Assembly: GCF_036588685.1 (NCBI RefSeq)
Contig: NC_086375.1
Span: 11,463,916 to 11,527,915 of the forward strand
Direction of reading: 5' to 3'
Source of the DNA: Mytilus trossulus
Lineage: Eukaryota > Mollusca > Bivalvia > Mytilida > Mytilidae
DNA length: 64,000 nucleotides
The translations under genes were made by a program, and so were the position numbers. The stretch's first letter is position 1, and each line of letters begins with the position of its first letter. Of the stretch, positions 47,026 through 58,689 are shown piece after piece. Under the pieces are notes generated by a model, which saw nothing but the letters and a program-made list of their open reading frames with translations, was not told where the DNA came from and ran no database searches.

Positions 47026-50000
47026 TCATGCTTGGTACTGTAGGACAGGATTTGATAAGTGGTGACTGTTGTTCATGCGCAGTGCTGTCAAACTTTTGTT
47101 ATACCAATCATCTTCGTGGTTGTCCTGGAAAATAATAAAAAGTAAATATGAGAATTTTCTCACAGACATATTCTAGTTAGATATATAAAAAAAAGTCGGG
47201 TACATTCTCTATCTCGGATTTCATCTCATATATTTGCATATTTTGATCAATTTCTTCAAACTCATTGCATGACTAAAATAAACTTATTGAATTTAAGCTC
47301 CAAAATTTGACTATCATCATTTACAAAACAAATTAAACGAAAGAAATACAATGAAAACTAGGGCTGTGACTTAAAGAGTTTAATATAAATCTTGAATACT
47401 AGTATATGAGACTAAACTTACCAAACTATAGTCTGAAGCCATTGGGAATTGTTGAACTTGTCTTGGCATACTGGCCATGTTAGAAGTAGCCATACTGGAC
47501 ATCCCTGAAAACTGAGCCATTGAAGGGTATGATGAGTTCATCTGTGGATATCTCGCCATAGAATTCATATTGGTGTGTGGCGAGTAAGCAGCATAGGGCC
47601 GAGACGTAGTAGGGTACAAGTTCCTCATCATTCCGTTGCAGGCAGGGTTCATTACTGGAGACAGAGACTTGGCGAGTTGTTTTTCATGTTTTCTGTATTT
47701 TGCTCTTCTGTTTTGAAACCAAACCTGTAAAAATTGAAATGCAATAATTAAAAAAAAAACATACATTGGTTGATTTTTGCTGAACGTCCAATGGCACACT
47801 AAAATAACCACGGTTGTTTGTGATAAAAAAAAAATAAGGACAAGTTGTCGAGTACATACTAAGACTGAAAACCTTTTACCAATGCAGCAGGAATGTGAAA
47901 AGATTATTCTAAAATATTTCATCCAAATATGCACCACATGAAAGTGTGATGAGAACACTGAACTAAACTGCTTAAATGCTATTGTTCGCCTCAAATTTAT
48001 ACATTTTGTGAATCTGGCCGTGCCACTATACGCCACCCAACCCACCCATACCCTCAAAAGAGAAAATAAAAATTCTATATCAAATATTCACAACTGTAAT
48101 TAGGTTAACTAGTATCGTTTAACTGTTTGTACGTTATCAACTTTCACCGATATTTAAGATTTAGTAGAACCTCTTAATAAAATTCACAACTAATTTCATT
48201 TTTGAAAACTATCTTTTTTTATCTATAAACAATTTTGAATTAGCATTTTCTTGTAATTGTGTTTTTCAAATCGTCTTTAAATTGTTGTCATTTTCGTTCG
48301 TTTTATGTATTTTATCACCCATTTATAGTAATGCTTACTTTCATTTAATAACCTAACTGTAACAAATGGATGCTTTAATGTTCACTGACCGAATGAAATA
48401 ATTTCTTTTTCGACAAAATATTTGTAAAATAATAAAATGGAAGTCCTCTTTCGGTGCGTTCAAGTATGGGCTGGGTAGTCTTGATTGTGAATATGTAATT
48501 GAAATTAAATAGGTCCTGATGAGTCGAGTGGGCAAACACTCTTACAACATCTAATGAAGCAAGAATGTTCCTTGTCAATTACTCGGCACAAAATCCAAGT
48601 AGCATTTTAATCGAAGAAGCGGAATTGATTACAATTAGTACCGGCATCTAGCACGAACAACTCGTCACCGATCAATGCATTAAACATTGCTAAAATTGAA
48701 AGAATTTGGTTCTCTATTCTACATGCAAGATGAGGCCGTTTCAGTGATCGCATGAGCACAAACAAAGTCTTTGTAGTGACATAATAGTGCTCGCCTGATC
48801 GGAGAAAATCTACCAAAAGAGATGCCATTTTGTGTTCATCAGCATAGTCCGCGGTCTTATAATTTAATAAGGTTTAAAATGCGTCTTGAATAAAGAATGC
48901 GAATTTGAGGACAGCAATTAGATTGTCTTTGTGTTGACTCTCGTGATGACAATCCAACAGTTTCCGATACCAATAGAAAATGTCTATACTGACTTCTCCA
49001 CTGTCAATTTGAAATTCAGTCGAAAGTTTTTGAATAATTTTGGCTCATTCATAAAATCCTTTGAGATAATTGAATTTGATTTTTTTTGAATTTTGTTTGT
49101 ATGAAAGCTAGACAACACATTTTAAAGTACCGATATGCGCTTAAAAAAGTAAGAAGAAAGCTATTTTTGTGTTACAAAAAGATTTGATATCATGTATCTT
49201 TTATTAAATATAGAGATGTTTTCTCTTGTGACTGGTCAAATCTATTAACAGAAAAATGTATATTGAGACGACACCATAACTATACACCATAAAGAAGAAA
49301 ATAAAGTGTATGTATGACTGTCTTGCAGAATTTATCTTTTACTTGCTTAATTGCGGTTAGGGAGTTGGACATACAGGTAAAACCCTGAATTCTCTCTACA
49401 ACATAATTTGTATAAATGTGGCCACATCTTCTTAATAAAAAGTTTTTTTTCTAGATATTTAAAAAAAAAAGAAAGAAAAAAATGCCATATTGTGTTGTGA
49501 ATGTAACACAAAACCAATGGACGTTTATAAATATCCATGAAAACATAGTTTAGATTTTCTTTTTGTATGAATCATTACGGCTACATTTAGTAAAGATATT
49601 ATTTGAACTGGTGCCGCGCTAATAAAAATAAAGAAGAAACAAGTATTTTAACAACAGTATTTACGATATTCAACGTTCCCTTGTGAACAAATCGGTTAAG
49701 ATTAAAACGACATCTTGTAGCCAAAAAAAAACAACAAAAAAACACAAACTGATGATAAAAAAGATTATGGTTAACATTTTGGCAAAAGATATTCTCATCG
49801 GTTCTATCTTAATGTTTTCAAAATTTTGAATTGGCAAACCGAGCCTGCTACAGCAAGACTAAAAGAAATGGAATTCATCCTTGCTTCATTCTCTCTTTTA
49901 AAAGATAATTTGAATACATGTGCCCATATATCCGGGATATACAGTAATGTTTCTAAATATGAATTAATTTTATTCTATAAAAGTAACACAAATAACTTGA

Positions 50001-53000
50001 GAGTTCATAGGACAAAAGGCGAGAATATCCAGGGAATGGAAGGATAGTTTTTCTCCATCCCTTTTGAATATTATTAACATAACAAGTCAGAATTCTACAT
50101 TTTTTTTGACAAACCAAAGACGCAAAACTATTTGATGAATATAAAATGTGAATATTTTGACACAATGGTCACTACCATGAGAGAAGCTGGCTATATTCTC
50201 GTCTGTCCCGTGACTATACATCTTATGAATTTTTATATTAAGAGACGTGGTATAAGAGAGAATAGTCAGGAGGTTTTTAAGCGAAGTTATTCTGTCTCGT
50301 GAGAATGGTGCCAGTAATAAGGATTGACATATCTTTTAATGGAGAAGTCTCTAGCATCTTTACATTCGACGCATTAGCGACAGGCAAAAATTCATCAACA
50401 GCGATGTTAGAATACCATTGATCGTTCTTCACTCATTTGCTAAATTCAATTTTGATTTTCCCTTAAGCAGTGCTAAGTTTTAATGTTTTTCATGGAGGAA
50501 AATGGCAACTTCGTTACTTTGTAAGCCTAAGAAAACACACCGAAACATTGCAGTATTAGAATGGTAGTCATTTGAGCATTATAGAATTAGTTCTGATAGG
50601 TAATTAGGGTCGAGTCTTTGAAAATTGTTCCAGAAATATTAAGCTGTGGTAAATAGGATTTTCCGTGTTGATTCAATTTACAGGATATACTATACAGACC
50701 ATAAGGGGACAAATTCATTCTTTGAAATAAGATGTATCAAGAAATTCTTTTTTATTAAATAATTTTGAATACCGTGTCTTCAAAATTTCTCTTTCCAATC
50801 TCAACACAACAATAATAGCGAATCGAATATTGTAAATGCGGAAATGTTTACGATTTTCTTTTTTGATTGTGCGAAAATGCGACGGGGTATGATTCGCAAA
50901 AAAATTACATATGCATATACGTTGTACTATAACGCGCAGAATTTGCAGTATTCGAAAAAGTTTGTCTCGCATTTTGTCCGTAGTTCCACAATCCCAATCC
51001 TTTAGTAAACGCAACATTTTCTGAATTTACAGTTTTTCATTTGTTTGAACAATATAAAAGAGCTTCAAGTCCTACACAGAATACTACTACTCTATCTCGG
51101 AGGTTACTCTTTTTGGTTTGAATAACACTAGTTTCCAAAGTCAAAACAACATAATCTTGTGCTATTATTGTTTTAACAAAACTTGTGTTCTTGGAATAGC
51201 CTCGATTCGAAAAGCTAATTGGCCAAAATTCCAAACGTTTAGCGAAAAACTCAAAAGGACATAAAGAGTACGGTCCAGCCCGTCTATTGTTAAGTTGCCT
51301 GGCGATTTCACTATCTTGGGTTTTTCCTTAACGAAACACAAAGCCTGGAGCAACACAAAAATACAGATGTCAAGCCAAATTATATATTCATAAAATTATA
51401 TCACACAACTACTACTATATAGATCGCTGTAAATCGAGTAAAATAGAATTAATTTTGAGTTTGCAATGTATTTTCTTAAAAATGTGGCAAAAAAGGGGAC
51501 AAATGCATAATGTTGATGATACAAAAAACTGAAAACGGCATGTTCATTCTCGTTTTTCTTCATTATGTATGTTAATAAGTTAATAAGTTAATAAAATGTC
51601 AGGCCTTTTCATAAATGTTTACCCTACTTTCACTGAATCGACGAATGTTCCTTAAATTATTAAATATGTTTCAGTCATATAGGAACATTACAAAATATGT
51701 GCTAGATGGGAAAACGCTGAAATTTATTAACAACGATTTTTGTGTTGCATTGGGAAGAAGGGGTTCCAGTTACAGACAAAATGCAAAAAGGAATTTCACA
51801 TAAATATGCAAACCTAAAGACAACCGTACAAAATTTAAAAATCTATCATGTTAACAAAATCGAATATGTATAAATAATTAGAAGGATGTATGAAATACAG
51901 TTATTTGGCGCTTCTAATAAAATACTGAAACTTTCCCACAAACAACGAAAACAAAAAGACAAGTTGGTCATTTGTTTCCCTTTTTACTTACTATATATAG
52001 TCTTTTGTTAGATTATCGTTGGCGTATTGTTTTTATGCATTAACCTAGCCATGAATCCAAAATAAAGGGCTGATTTATTTTGCCCACAATTTTTTTTTAC
52101 CTATATGCGGTTTGAAAGACTGATTTTGTTGAATATCATTAGTACATAAAATATTCCAACTTATTCCTTGTACATTAAATATTCAAAACTATTGGACAAA
52201 TGAAAATAGATCTTTGTTGGTTATGAATACGAATGGTTGTTTTGGCCAAGAATCTACAATTACAAAGACCTATATTACCCCAACAGACCTTAAATGATCA
52301 ATAGAACAAATTCTTTACGTAAATTTGAAGAAATTTTACATACTCAAATGTGTTCTCTGTGAAAAAGCTATCTTTAATTTCTACTAGCGTTATAACCTCC
52401 TTATTATTTGAAGAAAATGAAACTTTATAGAGTAGCATTTGGCAAATGAGGTCGATGGGAATGTATGTTAGTAACTTTTGATGGTGGACAGAATAAACGA
52501 ACATGAAACGGGTGGAAAATATACCAAGTAACTTCTTAAACTTCAAAAATGCAGAGCATGACTTCAACCAAATTTCAACACTGAACTTCAACCATCTATT
52601 CCGGGTTACCTTTTGTAATTGTATTGGTCTTCACGTGCGAATAAAAGATAAAGAATGTATGTCACAGTCATTAAGACAGCAACCCAATGACATAAAAAAA
52701 AAGAAACATATTGATTAAAACAAAATTATGAAAAGCCCCAAATGATCACAAGTCTACAAAAGAAGTGGATAACTTCAGTCGAAAAACTATCAGAGATATT
52801 GCATCAATACCAAGTTCACAGTAGAATTGAGTGCATTTTTGGGAAATTCCTATGAAATGAAAGCATGATACCTTTGCATGATATTACATCAAGTGCTTCT
52901 TTCTAAAAATGTGACGACCACTTACTCTATTTCGTACATGTATATCATAGGATTCAGTTTATTGCTATATATTTTTTTTAAATATCATACTTTTTCATTT

Positions 53001-56000
53001 AAAAGCAGATTTGTTTAACACAAACAATGCAAAAAATAATGATAAAAAATTAGATGATCTAAGATGAGCGGTGCTAATAGTTTTATAATTTTTGGTTTGC
53101 ATTCATACATCGCTGGTTGTCTATACGACATGAGTTGCTTTCAAACGTTATCATTAGTTTTCGTACGCAATTAAAACATGTGATGGTGTCAAACGATTCT
53201 TTTTTCAGCAAAATAAAATTAAAAAAAACTGCATTGGTTTGAAATGAACACCTACTATTAATAAAGATAACAACAATCAGATATAACAAAACCGAACCAT
53301 TGACTAAATACAGGAATACAGTGAGAATATATGATGGAATTTAATTGATATTTTTAGTACTCTTGGCCTTTATTCTTCATAACGATGTGGGACAATGAGT
53401 AACCCACAAACAAAATCAGTTCAAAGAAACTGAATTATAGAATGAAAGGTAATCATGGCATGATGGTACTATTCCGAAATATGGAATCACAAACAAATGC
53501 CAATGGTTTATATTTTTTTTAGTTGTCAAATTTGGATGCAAAATAAAATTTAGCTATTAAACTTTTCGTTTATAAGAAAACAATTATATGCATATACAAT
53601 AGTGTTTATTAATCTTTTTTTTTTAATTCAGATTTGATGATATTTTCATATTCTTTACTTTGAAATAGGAGACAACTAGTATGGTGACTACATTGGTTTT
53701 TTTTCCTTTTGTAAAGAAATTCGTCACTCAGAGCTATCTTCTAAAATTCTATTTCAAAATAATAGCAGTCTTTTTTAGTCACTTAAAACTTTTTTCACAG
53801 GTATAATCCAATCAAAATGTGAGAATTTTGAGCAGCCTATAACTAGATAATCGACTTTGGGAATTTAATACTTTTTTTATATAATATAATTATGCTTTTA
53901 AAAATGTTTAAACGGAATTAGAATAAAAAATCTATAAATAATCATTTTATTTTATTTGTATGCTATTTAAGACATTTATTTCCGAATGCAAAAAATCATT
54001 TTGATACAGAGAGACACTGATTTTGATAGTTCAAAAGTTAAAACAAAACAACAAATAACCTAAATAAGAATACACATTTAATTTTTAACATTATCATCCT
54101 CCCTATAAAAGGATGCTGCTAACTATCTGACCGTTCTCCTTATAAAGACTAAAGCGACAGTTTGTACGAAACTTCCATTGACATTGCAAACAGGGAGACA
54201 TATGGACATTTCATGTTTAAAACTACAAGCATTTTCTGTTTTCTTTTGAGGAATTCTAACGGACTTGTTCAAGTGAATATAATGATTCCAATAGTTCAGT
54301 TTAGTGTATTTAGTCGGTGCCCCCCGCGGCGACATTGCTATCGCTAATATTCCATCTGTTCCTTAAATCTCTAAATTGAATTGATAATTTGCACGGAGGG
54401 CATATTTTTCTTTTTTTCTTTCTTTCTTTTTAAAATCATTGCATGCATCCATTATCTTTTCTTTTTACTTATTTCGAATTAATGATTTGCGTGCATTTTT
54501 TTTTACTTATTCAGAATAAATAATGTGCATGCATTATTAAAAAAAACCGTATGCATCAAGTATTCTTTACTTATTTTGAATTGTTAAATTACATTGAGGA
54601 CATATATTTTTTCTCTCTTCCTTTCTTTTTAAAGTCATCGCGAGCAACAACGAACTTTTACTTATTTCAAATCGTTGATTTGAGTTGCGTGCATGCTGTT
54701 TTGTTTTCCTTTCTTTTTAAATTCGTGTATTTACTATCTTTTACTTTTTACCAACGTCGAATTATTATTGTACATTGAGAGCATATATTCTTTCTTTTCT
54801 TCCTCCTTTTTAAATCCGCATCCATAAAACACCTTATATCTTATTTCGAATTGTTAATTTGTATCAAGAGCAGATATATTTCTCCTACCTTCAGTTTAAA
54901 ATCAGCACTATCTTATGCTTATTTCGAATTGCATTTTTTTTTTCTCTTCCTTTCTTTTTGAAATCATCGAGAGCGTTCTTTACCATTCACTTATTTAAAT
55001 TTATTAATATGCATGTAAGGGATATTTATTTTGTTCTTTTTTTTCTTCTCTTACTTTTATTCAAAATCAGCATGTTTATCCATTATTTTACTTATTTCGA
55101 ATATATTTTCCGATACAAGTTTTTTCTCCGGCATTTTCATTTTTTCTAACAAATGTTAACAGTTCACGACATAATGAATATATGTTTTTTATAATATTAA
55201 TTCTTTTAAATATTTTCGCAACAAGTTATATTTGATTATTCTTATGTATTATAATTTTATTTTATTTTCATAATCATAAAAAATTGTATTACATATGCAT
55301 ATATGATTTGCAATTTTTTTTTATCAAACAACCGACACAAAACACACCGTTAGAAGGGGGTCTCATTGGGAGGAGGGGAGGGGTCCGATCCCGGATCCCG
55401 CTTACTAATTTGTTAGATTCCCGAATCCCGCTTACACTATGTACGTAAGCAATTCTCATTTTTTTGTCATTTCCCGGGTTCCGCCAGACTTCATTTCCCG
55501 TTTTCACGACACAATAATTTGACTTTCACGTGTCCCGCTTACAAGAAATCCGCAATCCCGTGTCACGCTTAGACACCAATGAGACCCACTTAGAAAAGTT
55601 GAATAATAATCCTAAAAGCCCTTGCCGTGCTTTAATTTTATTCTATGTATTTCAACTTCGAACATTTATTATCATGTTTTACAAAATCATTTCATTGGTG
55701 AATCATACTTGTAGCAAATTATTAGATAGGTTTGGAAAAAAAAACCGACTTATTATTTTTTTTATATTTAAAAATCATCAGTATGTACCAATTAATTCGA
55801 CAAACTTTTTTCAAAAATGATATAAAAAATATATATATAGAGATTTAAAAGTGTGTATTATTTCACGGAAATAAAAAATCCGTTTCAGAAACTAGAGGCG
55901 ACAAAAACTTACCGATGTAGTAAAGCAATTTTGCCACGGAAATTCCATTCCGGATAAACAAAACAAAAAAATACCAAATACCGTAATAAACTATTAAGAA

Positions 56001-58472
56001 AAATAACCTGATAAGCAAATATAGAAATATAGAAATAAGCAAGCAAACAAACAAACAAACAAAACTAACCTGAATCCTTGCTTCATTTAATTTGGTAATC
56101 CTAGCTAATTCTTCCCGACAGTATATATCTGGGTAGTGACTCTTGGCAAAAGCTGATTCTAATTCTTGTAGTTGTTCTTGTGTAAATGTTGTCCGATGTC
56201 TCCTCCGCGCGGGGGTCGGGCAGGAACTAGGGTTGTGACTGCCACTCCCAGATCCTCCGCTCAAAAGTGAACTTGAACCACCATTCCCAGGCTCTGGTTT
56301 TATCTTTTTAAAAGCTCCTTCTTGTACTGCAAATACAATATCATATAAACATAAACATGTGGTAATGAAATATATATATTATATTAACAGGCAATTATGA
56401 ATTATATATCATATCAAACATTTTGTACATTTTTTTTCTTCATTTTTTTCGTCGGAAAATATTATTTTTTTACCGTAGAAATCCGAATCCATTGCAAAGT
56501 ACTCCATATTTTTAAATGTAACTTTTTTATATATATAAAAACACCCCCGTGTAGATGGAAAATTAAAGAAAAACAAATCAGTGGCCAATATCGGTAGTCA
56601 AACAATGATATTTTTACGTAACTTATATTTTATTAATTATTTACAGAATCACATGTTAACAAGAAGGTGTCAACAGATGGTCAACTCCGGCCACATCTTC
56701 GGACAATTTCATTTTAACGCCAGGTATAACAATAATTCCGAATTTCTGTTCGACACCTACTTTTGCCACCTTTGACGTTTCAGAAAGCTTGTTAAAAGAT
56801 TGCTATTTTCTTATCGTCTATATTTACACACATTTTAGAAGCAACACGCGAACAAAAATTTCAATCCGAATTATCACCTATTTAATCGTTTAGAGTCACG
56901 GTATTAGTTTTCATTTTGGGAAAGGGTACTAGCGCATAGTTTGAAAATACATGATATGTATAAAAATTTCACATAAAATTTCATTTAAAATTGAAACAAT
57001 AAGAAAAAATAAACTTTGTTTTCAGATAATTCTATTTTCTTTTCTTTCTTTAAATCTGTTTTGTATTTGCGGATGAATTGATTTTTTTAAAGGTTTCAAT
57101 TCAAGACGCAAAAACAGAGTTTTCAAATTAGATATACTATATTTCAATATCAGTAATAAGACAATGACCTTTTCCATTGTAGTGGTGATGCTGAAGGTGC
57201 TTCAAATAGAAATATTTTAGGTTTTCTTTTCTTTTCTTGAAATCATCAAAGAGAAACTGACTACTATCCTACCATTTATTTTTTACAAATCCGTTTTACT
57301 CTTTGCAAATTAATATTTTTTTACTTTTAAATACCCAAACAAAAAAATTTGCTTCCAAAAAAAGTTAAAACGATTTTATTTAATTGCAGATATATTTCAA
57401 CTAGAGGTTTGTCGGCAAAGAAAAACATATCTTTTTCATGTAATCCCAAAACAATTGTTGAAAATACAGGATTCTATAGATATGCATTAAAGTTCTATTT
57501 ATCCTTAAAACGATGCTGAAAATTTTAAAGGAAAGAAAAACTTTTTTAAAGGAAAGAAAAACTTATCTTTTTTATTTTATTCCAAATCAATTCTTGAAAA
57601 TACAGGATCTTTAAGGTTTGCATTTAAATTCTATTTATCCTTGAAAACGATGCTGAAATATTTTTAACATAAAGAAGCAAGGAAACTTAAATTTTATCTT
57701 TGCTAATTAGTTAACATCTTCGACTATCATCATACATGTTTTGGTAATCTTACGTATGTAAACTGAAAACAAATATCATGGAATAAACTAAGAACTTTTT
57801 TTGACTAATAATTCTTACCATATATGTAATCCCGTATTGTTTATGATCACTTCTATATGATTGCCTCTGCGTTGCATAAAATAAAAACGTTCTCCCTTTA
57901 TATTAGGTTTAAGACCGGAGTAATTTAATAGAAACATCCTTTAATCATATATATTAACTTTATTGCCGCAGACATAACAAATGAAATTTTCCCGGAGTAC
58001 AAAATTTCGTTACCAGAAAACAAAATTACGCTTGGTGTAAATTACCTGGAGTTGATAGAATCATTATCAATACCAAATTAGTACAATTGTATTTAGCGTT
58101 GGCAACATTATTTCATATTCCATACGTGTCGAACATAAATAGGAATAATATATTTAGTTATTTACGACCATTGTAAACAAAATAGAATTATTGTCCGTAT
58201 GTAATAACATTTCCGATCCCTTTACATCCCCCTACCTTGATAAATTAATAAATTTTATTCCAATTCTTCAATTATTGGGTAATTGGAAATGAGATTAATT
58301 AATAAAATGAATTATTCGTCGTAATAAATTGAATTTTGTGAATTAGAGACCTACCGGTTGTTTCCGTTAAGTTTCTAGCACTGCTGTCGAGATTGTACAA
58401 AGCTGCGAAATCATCCACTTTTCTTTTTTCAACTCTTTCTTCGCTAACTGAAATCCTATTTTCATCAGCCAT
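47026..58472 (-). CDS. PROP1: Paired-like homeobox transcription factor, Prop1/unc-42 type
   Basis: Minus-strand exons 58355-58472, 56070-56326, 47422-47724 and 47026-47124 give 258 residues with consistent phases. An in-frame TAA 6 nt before the ATG supports the start. The N-terminus contains IKPE (48-51), a SUMOylation consensus. The homeodomain is residues 80-139: [17 protein letters not shown], the [23 protein letters not shown] segment (shown here in parts: [18 protein letters not shown]), then [12 protein letters not shown]. Position 50 is Gln (Q129) and there is no paired domain. The intron between homeodomain positions 46 and 47 is the usual one for paired-class genes. The C-terminus is Met/Ser/Pro-rich and ends with [14 protein letters not shown] and LQYQA, an OAR-like conserved tail. 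The sequence resembles C. elegans unc-42 and insect Prop homologues from memory. Such factors specify neuronal or endocrine cell identity. Confidence 0.87.
48100..54360. other. Intron 2 of the Prop-type gene, no coding content
   Basis: Mostly AT-rich. Two stretches, 48590-49020 and 50170-50680, have higher complexity and may be conserved regulatory DNA (see findings). Short open frames such as the 73-codon minus-strand frame at 48607-48828 show no domain. Confidence 0.4.
54360..55150 (+). repeat. Degenerate tandem array in Prop-type gene intron 2
   Basis: Units of variable length (about 70-150 bp) share 'acttatttcgaattgttaat', 'ttgagagcatatat' and 'ctcttcctttctttttaaa'. Recognisable starts include about 54465, 54570, 54655, 54840, 54915 and 55080. 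Confidence 0.65.
55356..55592. mobile_element. MITE, 'gggtctcattggg' family, copy 2
   Basis: Inverted ends 'gggggtctcattggg' and 'ccaatgagacccact'. Shares the interior with 21122-21322 but is longer, with extra 'gattcccgaatcccgcttac' text. Confidence 0.8.
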
Positions 58473-58527
58473 TTTTTATCGGAATAAAAGGAAAAAGATA
58501 TGCCCGATTCTAAGAAAAATTAAAACT

Positions 58528-58680
58528 CTATAATGAGATTTACTTTTCGTTTACATTTATATCAAAGCCAAAAGAAGTTTTCGGAATTTTCTTAACCAAT
58601 CAAAAGTGTTTTTGATTGGTATTATCTTAAGTTATTTCTACCTTATGTAGTCGCGTGCCAAGACGTTCGCTGATTGGTCA
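58528..58680 (-). promoter_or_regulatory. Probable core promoter of the Prop-type gene
   Basis: On the minus strand a TATAAAT lies at 58561-58555, about 85 bp before the start codon. Further upstream are three CCAAT-type boxes: 58596-58600, 58615-58619 and 58673-58677. The first two form a near palindrome, 'ccaatcaaaa...tttgattgg'. Order and spacing (TATA, then CCAAT 35-120 bp beyond) fit an RNA polymerase II promoter. The transcription start, about 58528, is inferred from the TATA position only. Confidence 0.5.
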
Positions 58681-58689
58681 AAAAGATCA

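Noticed and set aside
47725-48057. An N-terminal extension of the homeobox exon upstream of 47724.
   Set aside because: A clear acceptor ('tttttacag') at 47725-47726 splits the homeodomain at the usual 46/47 position; the upstream part is intron read-through.
48515-48540. A second hammerhead core ('ctgatgagtcgag').
   Set aside because: No GAAA after stem II and no GUC with a pairing stem I strand.
55863-56069. Coding sequence continuing after the homeodomain exon (hydrophobic tail).
   Set aside because: A donor 'gttagt' follows ARIQ at 56070; the hydrophobic residues are intronic read-through.
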